Below are positions 20,178-27,681 of a DNA stretch of 42,941 bases, piece by piece. Under the pieces are notes generated by a model. That model made no database searches, was not told the DNA's origin, and worked only from the letters and a program-made list of their open reading frames with translations. The position numbers were made by a program, and so were the translations under genes. How positions within the stretch are numbered: the first letter of the stretch is position 1; the number at the start of each line of letters is the position of its first letter. This DNA is from an uncultured Caulobacter sp. (lineage in GTDB: Bacteria > Pseudomonadota > Alphaproteobacteria > Caulobacterales > Caulobacteraceae): NCBI GenBank assembly GCA_937925635.1, contig CALALX010000010.1:1-42941 (forward strand), given 5' to 3'.

Positions 20178-20224
20178 TCCGGTTCTCCACCTTCCGCCTC
20201 CGCCGAGGCGCATGGAAAGAAAGA

Positions 20225-20255
20225 AGCCCCCGTCGCGAGAGCGACGGGGGCTTTG
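20225..20255. terminator. Bidirectional intrinsic terminator between S9 operon and TonB receptor
   Basis: A perfect 12-bp stem (20225-20236 with 20241-20252) and loop GAGA is followed by TTT on the plus strand; on the minus strand it is followed by TTCTTTCTTTCC. It serves the convergent peptidase and receptor genes. Confidence 0.88.
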
Positions 20256-20283
20256 CCGTACATCACTGGGGAGGAAGTGCGGC

Positions 20284-22557
20284 CTAGAACGCCCACCGGG
20301 CGGTCAGCTGATACACCGGGCCGGCCTTCTCGGTTTCGAGCTCGTACTCGTCGTAAGACCGCGAAGCCTGGTCCGCGAGCGTCCCGAACTTGTCGAACAC
20401 CTCGTCCTTCGAGGAATCGAGCAGGTTCTGGCCGGTCAGGCGGACGACGACGCTCTCGCCGAAGCGCTTCTCGACGAAGGCCTCCAGATCGCCGCCGTAC
20501 TCGGTGCGGACTTCTTCCAGAGCCACGCGGCCCCAGGCGTCGCCTTGCTTGCGGTAGGTGACGCCGAAGGCGGCCGCCCAGGTCGGGACGTCCTGGATGA
20601 AGCCGACGTTGAAGACGTAGTCCGACTGGTCGTTGAACTTGCGGTCGCCCAGGAAGTCGGTGACCTCGCTGTCCAGCCAGCTGTAGTTGAAGAACACGCC
20701 GGTGTTGTCCAGGCCCATGAAGGTCAGCGGCGTGGACAGGTCGAACTCGATGCCCCAGACCTTGCCGTCGCCGACATTGTCGACGGTGTAGATGAAGGTG
20801 CCCGGGCCGCCGTCGCCCTCGAGGCCGGTGTTCACGTCCTCGATCAGGTCGGTGACGTCGCGATAGAAGACGTTGACGCCGACGATGCCGCGGCCCGGGA
20901 GGCGACGCTCGTAGCCGACGTCGAGGCCCCAGGCCGTTTCCGGCTTCAGGTCCGGGTTGCCGACGAAGTCGTCATCGCCGTACTCCTCGACGAGCAGGAC
21001 CGGCTGGATCTGGTCGAAGTTCGGGCGGCGCACGGTGCGGCCGACCGAGACGTTGATCCGGCCGTCGTCGCCGACGTTGAAGCGGAAATTCGCCGAGGGC
21101 AGCAGGGCCGTGTAGTCGTTCTCGGTGATCCGCGCGCCGGGCAGCACGCCGGTGCTGTCGTCGGTGATCGTGACGTCGGTGGTCTCATAGCGAAGGCCCG
21201 CTTCCCAGCGACCCCAGTCCGCCTTGCCCGAAACCATCACGAACGGATCGAGACGGGTTTCCTCGATCGCCACGTCCGCGTCGTTCTGCAGGGTGAAGGC
21301 GCCCGGAGCCGGGAAGGTCGCGCCGCTGTTGACGCCGTTGGCGATCGTGAAGCGCGAGCGCGCCTCGATGACCCGGTTGTCGCGTTGCTTGCCGGCGTAC
21401 TGCAGACCGAAGGTCAGCTTGGCGGCGCCGAGGTCACGCTCGTGCTCGAACGAGGCCTCGAGTTCGGAATCCTCAAGGTCGGTGTTGGTCTCGTCGCGCG
21501 TGAAACGGTCGGCGTCCGGGAAGGGCGTGGCGTCGCGCAGGAACTCGAGGTCGTTCTCGAACTCGAACTGGTCGTCGACCAGGGCCGAGTAGCCGAGCTT
21601 GAACTTGCTCTTGCCGCCCAGCATGTCGACCACGTACTTGCCGCGCAGCGACCAGCTGTCGGTGACGATGTCGCGATCGTTGTCGTTCAGGGTTTCCCAG
21701 TTGGCGTCGTTCTTGATGCCCGAGGCGTACTCCCAGGAGTCTTCGTCCTGGATCCGGTCGGTGCGAACGAAGTAGCCGTCGAGGGTCAGCTCGCCGCCGG
21801 CGACGTCGACGACATAGCTGGCGTTGAACGAGTAGTCCGTCCCGTCACGGACGTCGGTCTGCACTTCGATGTTGTCGAGCGTGCCGCCCGGTTCGTCATA
21901 ACGCCGGCTGAACTTCTCCTTCGGGCTGAGGCGGCCCTGGACGTTCGCGCCGACCAGCAGACGGCCGCCGGCGAACTCGCCGCCCCAGTAGAAGCCGTAG
22001 TTCTCGGCGAACTCCTGGTCATTGTAGTAGGTCACGCCGCCGCGGACGTATCCGCCGTCGAGCGTGTAGGCGTCGCGCAGGACGATGTTCAGGGCGCCGG
22101 CGACGGCGTCGCCGCTGCGGTTGGCCGACGGCGCGCGGATGATCTCGATGCGCTCCAGCAGCTCGGCCGGAATGCGGTCGACGAAGAACGAGCGGTCGGC
22201 CAGGGCGCCCGGGACGCGGTCGCCGTTGATCAGGATCTGGGTGTAGCCGGGCGACAGGCCGCGCAGGCGGGCGCCGTCCGATTCCAGCACGTCCGACAGG
22301 AAGGTGACGCTGGGCACCCGCTTCATGGCGTCGCCGGCGGAAACGGGCTCGAAGCGCTGGAAATACTCCTGATCGTACGACAGCGTCGGCGCCGTCGCGT
22401 CCGTGCGGTCACGGTAGACGATCTCGCCGGTGACGATCAGTTCCTGGACGGTGGTCGGCGTTTCGGCGCCGGCGGCGGCGCCCTCGGCGGCCAGCGCCTG
22501 GCCCGCCATCATCATGGGCGCGAGCGCCACGAGCGCGAAGAGCGCGGTCTTTGTCAT
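20284..22557 (-). CDS. TonB-dependent outer membrane receptor
   Basis: A 757-residue receptor with a signal peptide (cleavage near AGQALA). The TonB-box-like stretch ELIVTG precedes the plug domain, which holds DAMKRVPSVTFL, RLRGLSPGYTQILINGDRVPG and ERIEIIRAPSANRSGDAVAG. The barrel follows, with receptor-like segments VSVGRTVRRPNFDQIQP and NPDLKPETAWGLDVGYERR, ending in the outer-membrane signature YQLTARWAF. The ligand is not evident. In the Caulobacteraceae such receptors take up sugars, peptides or iron chelates. It follows DUF2218 and the YqjI-like regulator on the same strand, which makes iron or nickel chelates a reasonable guess. Confidence 0.93.
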   Translation of the reverse strand: MTKTALFALVALAPMMMAGQALAAEGAAAGAETPTTVQELIVTGEIVYRDRTDATAPTLSYDQEYFQRFEPVSAGDAMKRVPSVTFLSDVLESDGARLRGLSPGYTQILINGDRVPGALADRSFFVDRIPAELLERIEIIRAPSANRSGDAVAGALNIVLRDAYTLDGGYVRGGVTYYNDQEFAENYGFYWGGEFAGGRLLVGANVQGRLSPKEKFSRRYDEPGGTLDNIEVQTDVRDGTDYSFNASYVVDVAGGELTLDGYFVRTDRIQDEDSWEYASGIKNDANWETLNDNDRDIVTDSWSLRGKYVVDMLGGKSKFKLGYSALVDDQFEFENDLEFLRDATPFPDADRFTRDETNTDLEDSELEASFEHERDLGAAKLTFGLQYAGKQRDNRVIEARSRFTIANGVNSGATFPAPGAFTLQNDADVAIEETRLDPFVMVSGKADWGRWEAGLRYETTDVTITDDSTGVLPGARITENDYTALLPSANFRFNVGDDGRINVSVGRTVRRPNFDQIQPVLLVEEYGDDDFVGNPDLKPETAWGLDVGYERRLPGRGIVGVNVFYRDVTDLIEDVNTGLEGDGGPGTFIYTVDNVGDGKVWGIEFDLSTPLTFMGLDNTGVFFNYSWLDSEVTDFLGDRKFNDQSDYVFNVGFIQDVPTWAAAFGVTYRKQGDAWGRVALEEVRTEYGGDLEAFVEKRFGESVVVRLTGQNLLDSSKDEVFDKFGTLADQASRSYDEYELETEKAGPVYQLTARWAF

Positions 22558-22648
22558 TGGATAGCCCCCTCAGGCCCCGCGCCTGAAGGAGACAGGCGAC
22601 GGGTGTCGTTTTGACAGGGGGCGCATAGGGGGGCGGTGAGACGCCCAC

Positions 22649-22677
22649 ATGATACTTCGTCGACGCTTTTGTTTCAC
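22649..22677 (-). promoter_or_regulatory. Candidate sigma-70-like promoter for the TonB receptor
   Basis: On the minus strand GTGAAA (22672-22677) and TATCAT (22649-22654) are separated by 17 bases, about 90 bases before the receptor start. It would let the receptor be expressed apart from DUF2218. It is a pattern match only. Confidence 0.3.
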
Positions 22678-22696
22678 ATGCGCCGTGGGCGGAGGG

Positions 22697-22987
22697 CTAT
22701 GTCGACGTCCGCGTCCAGGCGAAGCGCAGGGCGCCTTCGCGGAAGGCGAAGCGGTTGAGATGCTCGGCCAAGACATCCTCCAGCCGGGTCAGGGCGGCCT
22801 CGTCCCGCGCCTCGATGACGACGCCCAGCCGGCCCGGCGCGGCCGTTAGCAGGCAGACGCCGGCCGGCGTCTCGATCCGCCCGGCGGTGGCGTCGAAGGC
22901 CACCGCGAAGCGGTGCGACCAGTGCTTGCACAACTGTGCCAGGTACTTGGCCGCGTTGGCGGTGGAGACGGAGGCCAGACTCCGCAT
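22697..22987 (-). CDS. DUF2218 protein
   Basis: This 96-residue cytoplasmic protein matches DUF2218 in size and pattern: YLAQLCKHWSHRFAVAFD near the start, ETPAGVCLLTAAPGRLGVVIEA in the middle, and the close HLNRFAFREGALRFAWTR. DUF2218 proteins are commonly found beside siderophore-interacting (YqjH-like) proteins and iron receptors; no biochemical function is established. The start overlaps the stop of the PadR-type gene by one base (TGATG), so translation is coupled and both respond to the same regulator. Confidence 0.82.
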   Translation of the reverse strand: MRSLASVSTANAAKYLAQLCKHWSHRFAVAFDATAGRIETPAGVCLLTAAPGRLGVVIEARDEAALTRLEDVLAEHLNRFAFREGALRFAWTRTST

Positions 22988-23550
22988 CAGGCGCGCTCCA
23001 CGGTCGCGGCGGCGGCGTCCAGGGCGTCGCAGATCGTCGCGATCTGTTCCTTGGTCAGGCCGCCGGCGGTCAGCTTGAGCTTGAGCGCCGTGCGCAGGTT
23101 CTCGCGGGCCCGCAGGATCTGCGGCGAGAAGGCGGCGCTCGACGCGGCGGCCTCGGCCATGCGCTGGAAGATGCCCGCCGCCTGGGCCTCATTGGCGCGC
23201 AGGTGGGCCTCGCCCTCGGTCGTGACGGTGTAGAGCTTGCGCCCGCCTGCCGCGTCGGCGGCGGTGACGAAGCCCATTTCCTCAAGCCAGGTCAGGGTCG
23301 GATAAACGACGCCGGGCGAGGGCGAATAGGCGCCGCCGGCCTGCTCCTCGATCTCCTTGATCAGCTCGTAGCCGTGGCGCGGCTTCTCGGCGATCAGGCG
23401 CAGGATGACCAGCTTCAGGTCGCCGTGGTCGAAGAAGCGGCCGAACCGCCCGCCGCGCCCGCCGCCGCGCGGCCCGTGATGTCCGCCCCAGCCGTGGCGG
23501 CCGAAGCGATGGTGCTTGTCGTGATGATGAAAGCCGAAATGGCGATGCAT
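22987..23550 (-). CDS. yqjI: PadR-family regulator with His-rich N-terminus (YqjI-like)
   Basis: A 187-residue regulator. Residues 1-42 hold eleven histidines plus Gly/Arg repeats (MHRHFGFHHHDKHHR..), then a PadR winged helix: DLKLVILRLIAEKPRHGYELIKEIEE, followed by YSPSPGVVYPTLTWLEEMGFV. The C-terminal helices provide dimerisation. This layout is that of E. coli YqjI, a nickel- and iron-responsive repressor of the ferric reductase gene yqjH; the His-rich head is its metal sensor. No yqjH is seen here; DUF2218 takes the operon place. The ATG at 23550 is chosen because upstream sequence is AT-rich operator DNA. Autoregulation is likely. Confidence 0.85.
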   Translation of the reverse strand: MHRHFGFHHHDKHHRFGRHGWGGHHGPRGGGRGGRFGRFFDHGDLKLVILRLIAEKPRHGYELIKEIEEQAGGAYSPSPGVVYPTLTWLEEMGFVTAADAAGGRKLYTVTTEGEAHLRANEAQAAGIFQRMAEAAASSAAFSPQILRARENLRTALKLKLTAGGLTKEQIATICDALDAAAATVERA

Positions 23551-23564
23551 GGTTAGAGCCTTTC

Positions 23565-23623
23565 TAGATATATCGAAAATCAAGATATATCGAATTGGCC
23601 AGACGTCAAGGTCGATATATCGA
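23565..23623. promoter_or_regulatory. Triple GATATATCGA operator upstream of the YqjI-like gene
   Basis: Three copies of (T/A)NGATATATCGA occur at 23565-23576, 23582-23593 and 23612-23623. The last is a perfect 12-bp palindrome TCGATATATCGA. They start 15 bases upstream of the regulator's start codon, in an AT-rich patch that contrasts with the GC-rich surroundings. Likely binding sites for the PadR-type protein itself. Confidence 0.68.
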
Positions 23624-23669
23624 AATTGTATCGAATAGCGGCATGCTCTGGTCCGCCCGCGCCCCGGGC

Positions 23670-24563
23670 TCAGAGTCCCCGCAGCACCTCCGCCAGCAGT
23701 CGCCCCTCGGCCGCGCGGCTCGACCCGGCGCGCCAGGCGACGACGATCTCGCGGCTGGGATGATCGGCCTGGAGGGGGCGGGTGGCGACGTTGACGTGGT
23801 CGGTCAGGCCCGCCGCCACCGCCATGGCCGGCAGGAAGGACACGCCCAGGCCGGAACCGACCATCTGGACGAGCGTCGGCAAGGATGTGGCCGCGAAGGT
23901 CTCCTCGTCGCTCGCCCTGGGCGGCTCGAGGCCACAGGCGGCGAGGGCGTGGTCGCGCAGGCAGTGGCCGTCTTCGAGCAGGATGAGGTCCTTGGGCGAC
24001 AGACTCTCGGGATTGACCCTGCTGTCCTTCAGGATCCGGTGCCCGGCCGGCGCGGCGGCCAGGAGCTCATCATCCTCGACATGCGCCCACTTCAGGCCGG
24101 TCATATCGTAGGGCAGTGCGATCAGGGCGGCGTCCAGGGCGCCGGCCTTGAGCGCCGCGATGAGACGGTTCGTCAGGTCCTCGCGCAGGAACAGCCGCAG
24201 CTTCGGATACCGCTTGCGCAGCACAGGCAAGGCCTTGGGCAGCAGGAAGGGCGCGATGGTCGGGATGACGCCGAGCCGGAAACGGCCGCTGAGCGGCTGG
24301 CCGGCGCCCTGGGCCGCCTGCACGAGACCCTCGGCCTGGTCGAGGATGGCGCGGGCGCGGCGCACCGCCTCCTCCCCGGCCGCGGTGAGGATCACGCCCG
24401 AGCGGGCCCGGTCCACGACCGGCGCGCCCAGCACCTTCTCCAGCTCCGCGATGCCGGCGGACAGTGTCGGCTGGGTGACATGCGCCGCCTGGGCCGCGCG
24501 GCTGAACGAGCCGTGGTCGGCGAGATGGACCAGGTACTGGAGCTGGCGCAGGGACGGGAGCAT
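23670..24563 (-). CDS. oxyR: Hydrogen peroxide-responsive LysR-type regulator OxyR
   Basis: A 297-residue LysR-type regulator. The HTH is in residues 1-60 (LRQLQYLVHLADHGSFSRAA, then TQPTLSAGIAELE). The effector domain holds Cys201 and Cys210 in LEDGHCLRDHALAAC, the exact spacing of the peroxide-sensing pair (Cys199/Cys208) of E. coli OxyR. This, and divergent placement from ahpC-ahpD, makes the assignment firm. The ATG at 24563 gives MLPSLRQLQYL; a further upstream Met would place the operator inside the gene. Confidence 0.95.
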   Translation of the reverse strand: MLPSLRQLQYLVHLADHGSFSRAAQAAHVTQPTLSAGIAELEKVLGAPVVDRARSGVILTAAGEEAVRRARAILDQAEGLVQAAQGAGQPLSGRFRLGVIPTIAPFLLPKALPVLRKRYPKLRLFLREDLTNRLIAALKAGALDAALIALPYDMTGLKWAHVEDDELLAAAPAGHRILKDSRVNPESLSPKDLILLEDGHCLRDHALAACGLEPPRASDEETFAATSLPTLVQMVGSGLGVSFLPAMAVAAGLTDHVNVATRPLQADHPSREIVVAWRAGSSRAAEGRLLAEVLRGL

Positions 24564-24585
24564 CGCCCACCATAGAAAAAATCGA

Positions 24586-24612
24586 TCCAATCGGAAAGAA
24601 TTATCGATTGGA
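24586..24612. promoter_or_regulatory. Candidate OxyR operator between oxyR and ahpC
   Basis: TCCAATCG (24586-24593) and CGATTGGA (24605-24612) form a perfect inverted repeat around an 11-base centre, in an AT-rich patch 23 bases upstream of the oxyR start and about 106 bases before ahpC. The position and dyad suit OxyR autoregulation and ahpC activation. Confidence 0.6.
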
Positions 24613-24718
24613 ACAATGCTGCGGCGCACACTACCTAGCCCCCTGTCATGAGCGGGCGACCTGAAGGGAACCCGTTCGTTCCGCGCTCACCCTTCATCCG
24701 TTCAAGGAGTCGTTCAGT

Positions 24719-25282
24719 ATGCTCGGCGTTGGTCAAAAGCTTCCGGAGTTCAAGGTCGTCGGCGTGAAGCCGGGCTTCAATCGTCACGAAGAGAACGGCG
24801 AGAGCGCGTTCGAGACCGTCACCAACGAGTCGTTCCCGGGCAAGTGGAAGGTCATCTTCTTCTATCCGAAGGACTTCACCTTCGTCTGCCCGACCGAGAT
24901 CGCCGAGTTCGCCCGCCTCAACAAGGAATTCGCTGACCGCGACACGGTCGTCCTGGGCGGTTCGACCGACAACGAGCACAGCAAGCTCGGCTGGCGCCGT
25001 GAGCATCCGGATCTGGACAAGCTTCCGATCTGGAGCTTCGCCGACAACAGCGGCAAGTTCGCGCGCGCCCTCGGCGTCCTGGATGAGGAAGAAGGCGTCG
25101 CCCTGCGCGCCACCTTCGTGGTCGATCCGCACAACGTCGTGCAGCACGTCTACGTCACCAACCTGAACGTCGGCCGTGCGCCGGCCGACACGCTTCGCGT
25201 CCTGGACGCCCTGCAGACCGACGAGCTGTGCCCGTGCAACCGCGCGGTCGGCGGCGACGTTCTGAACCTGGCCGCCGAGTAA
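24719..25282 (+). CDS. ahpC: Peroxiredoxin AhpC (AhpD-dependent type)
   Basis: A 187-residue peroxiredoxin that reduces H2O2, organic peroxides and peroxynitrite. The peroxidatic Cys57 is in FTFVCPTE. The C-terminal CPC (Cys171, Cys173) matches the three-cysteine AhpC of Mycobacterium, which is recycled through AhpD rather than AhpF; ahpD is the next gene and no ahpF is present. An AAGGAG site precedes the ATG. Regulation by the divergent OxyR is probable. Confidence 0.96.
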   Translation: MLGVGQKLPEFKVVGVKPGFNRHEENGESAFETVTNESFPGKWKVIFFYPKDFTFVCPTEIAEFARLNKEFADRDTVVLGGSTDNEHSKLGWRREHPDLDKLPIWSFADNSGKFARALGVLDEEEGVALRATFVVDPHNVVQHVYVTNLNVGRAPADTLRVLDALQTDELCPCNRAVGGDVLNLAAE

Positions 25283-25329
25283 GGCCGACCAGAGAAGATC
25301 GCGGCCCACGCCCCCCGGGGCCGCACGGC

Positions 25330-25377
25330 CCGGGACCCCGCCTCAGTCTCCCTCCCCCTGACGGCGCGGGGTCCCGG
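25330..25377 (+). other. Intercistronic stem-loop between ahpC and ahpD
   Basis: A perfect 12-bp stem (CCGGGACCCCGC at 25330-25341 with its complement at 25366-25377) encloses a 24-base pyrimidine-rich loop. No T-run follows, so it is more likely an mRNA stability or partial-termination element allowing more AhpC than AhpD. Confidence 0.6.
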
Positions 25378-25419
25378 ACCCCTCCTTTCCAATTCAAACT
25401 GTTTCAACGGAGCGCCTCC

Positions 25420-25953
25420 ATGTCGCTGGACGCCCTGCGCGATCTGCTGCCCGCCTACGCCAAGGACCTGAGCCTGAACCTGTCGTCGCTGAGCAACGAG
25501 ACCCTGCTGACCGACCAGCAGAAGTGGGGGGCGTTCGTCGCGTCGGCCCACGCGGTCGGCGTTCCGGCGGTGGTGAAGAACCTTGAGGCGGCCGCCCGCG
25601 CCGCCGGGCTGTCGGAAGAGGCCCTGACCGCCGCCAAGGCCGCGGCCGCCATCATGGGCATGAACAACGTCTACTACCGCGCCCTGCACCTGATGAAGAA
25701 CAAGGAGTACGGCACGCTGCCGGCGAAACTCCGCATGAACCTGCTGGCCAATCCGGGCGTGGAGAAGGTCGACTTCGAGCTGTGGTCGACCGCCGTCTCG
25801 GCGATCAACGGCTGCGGCATGTGCCTGGATGCGCACGAGGCGGAACTGAAGAAACACGGCGTGCCGAACACCAGCGTCCAGGCGGCGGTGCGCATCGCGG
25901 CCGTGGTCAACGCGGCCAGCGCCGTCATCGCGGGCGAAGCGGCGGCTCAATAG
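25420..25953 (+). CDS. ahpD: Alkyl hydroperoxidase AhpD
   Basis: A 177-residue all-alpha protein of the carboxymuconolactone decarboxylase superfamily. The catalytic set is visible: Glu120, Cys132-x-x-Cys135 in GCGMCLDAHE, and His139, each offset by two from the Mycobacterium tuberculosis enzyme (Glu118, Cys130/133, His137). AhpD passes electrons from lipoylated E2 and lipoamide dehydrogenase to AhpC and has weak peroxidase activity itself. The start at 25420 (MSLDALRDLLPAYAKDL) is family-typical. It is in an operon with ahpC across a 137-base spacer with a stem-loop. Confidence 0.96.
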   Translation: MSLDALRDLLPAYAKDLSLNLSSLSNETLLTDQQKWGAFVASAHAVGVPAVVKNLEAAARAAGLSEEALTAAKAAAAIMGMNNVYYRALHLMKNKEYGTLPAKLRMNLLANPGVEKVDFELWSTAVSAINGCGMCLDAHEAELKKHGVPNTSVQAAVRIAAVVNAASAVIAGEAAAQ

Positions 25954-25960
25954 TCCTCGC

Positions 25961-26070
25961 CATCCTCGGGCTCGTCCCGAGGACCCCTCGCTCAGCTTCA
26001 TTGTGAGAGAAAGATCACGCTCTCACCTGCGAACCGACACGGGGGTCCTCGCCACAAGGGCGAGGATGAC
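25961..26070. repeat. Inverted pair of CCTCGGG..CCCGAGG REP-like elements, second locus
   Basis: Units at 25961-25987 and 26043-26070 repeat the design of 7368-7491: each is a short hairpin with catcctcg / cgaggac ends, in opposite orientation. Between them a GTGAGAG/CTCTCAC stem lies at 26003-26026. They fill the gap between the convergent ahpD and SRPBCC genes. Confidence 0.78.
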
Positions 26071-26078
26071 GGATCAAG

Positions 26079-26612
26079 CTACTTCGTCGGCTGGCCCGTC
26101 TCGACGTAGCTCTTGAAGCGCGTCAGCTGCTCGCCGAACACGCTGTCGAACAGCGGGGCGGCCTTGACCATTTCCGGTCTCAGGCCGCCGATCGCGTAGG
26201 TCTGGACGACCTCGGTGCCGCCCTCGACCTTTTTCAGGTTGAAGGTCAGGGCTCCGCTTGCGCCCTCATCCTGCAGCGGCCCGAAGCCGCCCCGGATGCG
26301 GAGCGTCGTGCCTGGCCAGGCGAGGATGACCTCGCCGTGCATGACACCGCCGCCGGGCAGGGCCTCGCAGAAGCAGCCGCCGGGCTTGAGCTCGATGGTC
26401 ATGTTGCGCGAGTCGCCCGAGTAGCTGTGTTCGCCGTTCCACCAGCGACCGATCTCGCCCAGCGCGAGGTAGACCTTCTCCGGCGGCGCGGCGACGACGA
26501 CGCGGTTCTCCGTCCGCAAGCCGGCTTCCCAGGTCGATTTCACCTCCGCCGACGCCGCGCCGGCGACGAGCATCTGGGCGGCGCCGGCAAGGGCCGCGAT
26601 CGCGGATTTCAT
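26079..26612 (-). CDS. Secreted SRPBCC/AHSA1-like domain protein
   Basis: A 177-residue protein with a signal peptide (MKSAIAALAGAAQMLVAGAASA). The mature part has the START-like SRPBCC fold pattern: a first strand NRVVVAAPPEKVYLALGEIGRWW, a central IELKPGGCFCEALPGGGVMHGEVILAWPGTTLRIRG, and the C-terminal long helix FDSVFGEQLTRFKSYVETG. SRPBCC domains bind hydrophobic ligands; which one is not evident, and an exported member is less common than cytoplasmic ones. The start at 26612 gives the signal peptide. It lies downstream of murI on the same strand. Confidence 0.78.
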   Translation of the reverse strand: MKSAIAALAGAAQMLVAGAASAEVKSTWEAGLRTENRVVVAAPPEKVYLALGEIGRWWNGEHSYSGDSRNMTIELKPGGCFCEALPGGGVMHGEVILAWPGTTLRIRGGFGPLQDEGASGALTFNLKKVEGGTEVVQTYAIGGLRPEMVKAAPLFDSVFGEQLTRFKSYVETGQPTK

Positions 26613-26647
26613 AAGACGCCTCCCGCCTGTTGAGATGGGAAGGGAAG

Positions 26648-26675
26648 CACCGCTTGATTAAGCAATCAAGTGGTG
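26648..26675. promoter_or_regulatory. CACCGCTTGATT dyad between murI and the SRPBCC gene
   Basis: CACCGCTTGATT (26648-26659) pairs with AATCAAGTGGTG (26664-26675) over 12 positions with one G-T pair and loop AAGC. It lies 36 bases upstream of the SRPBCC start and just after the murI stop. It could be an operator for the SRPBCC gene or a murI transcript end; there is no T-run. Confidence 0.4.
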
Positions 26676-26690
26676 GCGATCAAGAGTCGC

Positions 26691-27542
26691 TCACGCGGCT
26701 TCGAACCGGAGCGGGCCGCCCCAGAAGGTCGCGACCAGGCCGTTCTGTTCGCCCGGCGCGCCGGTGGTCAGGAACCGGCGCTTGCCGGAAGCCCCGAGAT
26801 CATATTCCGGATGCCGTTCGAAGTAGCGCGACAGGGCGTCGGCGGTGGAGTCCGGCTGGTGGATCAGCGGCGTGCCCGCGGGCAGGGCGTCGCGGAACAG
26901 GTCGGCGACGATCTCGTAATGGGTGCAGCCCAGGATCGCCCGGTCCGGCGGCCGCCCGATGCGGCGCCGAAGGGCGTCGACATGGCCTGAGATTTCGGCG
27001 GCGAGCACCTCACGCGACGCGTCCTGCTCGATCAGCCGCGCCAGGTTCGGGCAGGGTTCGGAAAAGACGGCCAGATCCTGTTTGCGCTTGTCGATCTCGA
27101 TCTCGAACACGCGGCTGCTGGCGGTGCCTGGGGTGGAAAAGACGCCCAGCACATCGACCTTCTGCACCTGCTCGCCGCGACGGTCGGCCTCATGTTCCCA
27201 GGGCAGGCCGGTGGCGGCCTCGATGGTCGGAACGATGATCCCCAGCACGTTCAGCGCCCGCCCGGTCTCGCGCCGGTAGCCCGGCAGCCAGGTCTGCTGC
27301 AGACGGCGCAGGGCGATGGCCGAGGCGGTGTTGCAGGCCAGGACGACGAGGTTGGCGCCCTCGTCGAACAGCCGCATGCAGCCGGCCCTGGTCAGCTCGA
27401 CGATCTCCTCGCCCGGCCGCCCGCCGTAGGGGGCGTTGGCCTGGTCGGCGAGGTAGATGAAGTCGGCCGAGGGGAAGCGCTCGACGAGCGCTCTGTGGAC
27501 GGTCAGGCCGCCCACGCCGGAATCGAAGACGCCGATGGACAT
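26691..27542 (-). CDS. murI: Glutamate racemase
   Basis: The 283-residue enzyme makes D-glutamate for peptidoglycan. Family marks are IGVFDSGVGGLTV with the Asp-Ser pair at residues 7-8, catalytic Cys70 in LACNTAS, and catalytic Cys206 in ILGCTHYE. The ADQANAPYGGRP segment is also typical. The start MSIGVFDSG at 27542 is unambiguous although its Shine-Dalgarno is weak. The SRPBCC gene follows 78 bases downstream on the same strand. Confidence 0.96.
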   Translation of the reverse strand: MSIGVFDSGVGGLTVHRALVERFPSADFIYLADQANAPYGGRPGEEIVELTRAGCMRLFDEGANLVVLACNTASAIALRRLQQTWLPGYRRETGRALNVLGIIVPTIEAATGLPWEHEADRRGEQVQKVDVLGVFSTPGTASSRVFEIEIDKRKQDLAVFSEPCPNLARLIEQDASREVLAAEISGHVDALRRRIGRPPDRAILGCTHYEIVADLFRDALPAGTPLIHQPDSTADALSRYFERHPEYDLGASGKRRFLTTGAPGEQNGLVATFWGGPLRFEAA

Positions 27543-27681
27543 GACTTTCGCTTTAGAGCGCGCCGGGTCCTGGCGAAAGGCGCCGCCTCCGATCCGTAAG
27601 CAGATTACAAGTGGTTCATGTGACGTACAGGGAAGGGGGAGCTAGGGTCCGCCGCAAACTTATCCTGGGAGCGAACCCTCC

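Noticed and set aside
18114..20213. Open frame of 699 codons antisense to the second prolyl oligopeptidase
   Set aside because: Shadow frame from codon bias; no start context and no recognisable motif.
20212..22614. Open frame of 800 codons antisense to the TonB receptor
   Set aside because: Shadow of a clear receptor gene; the protein is low-complexity Val/Ala/Asp/Arg.
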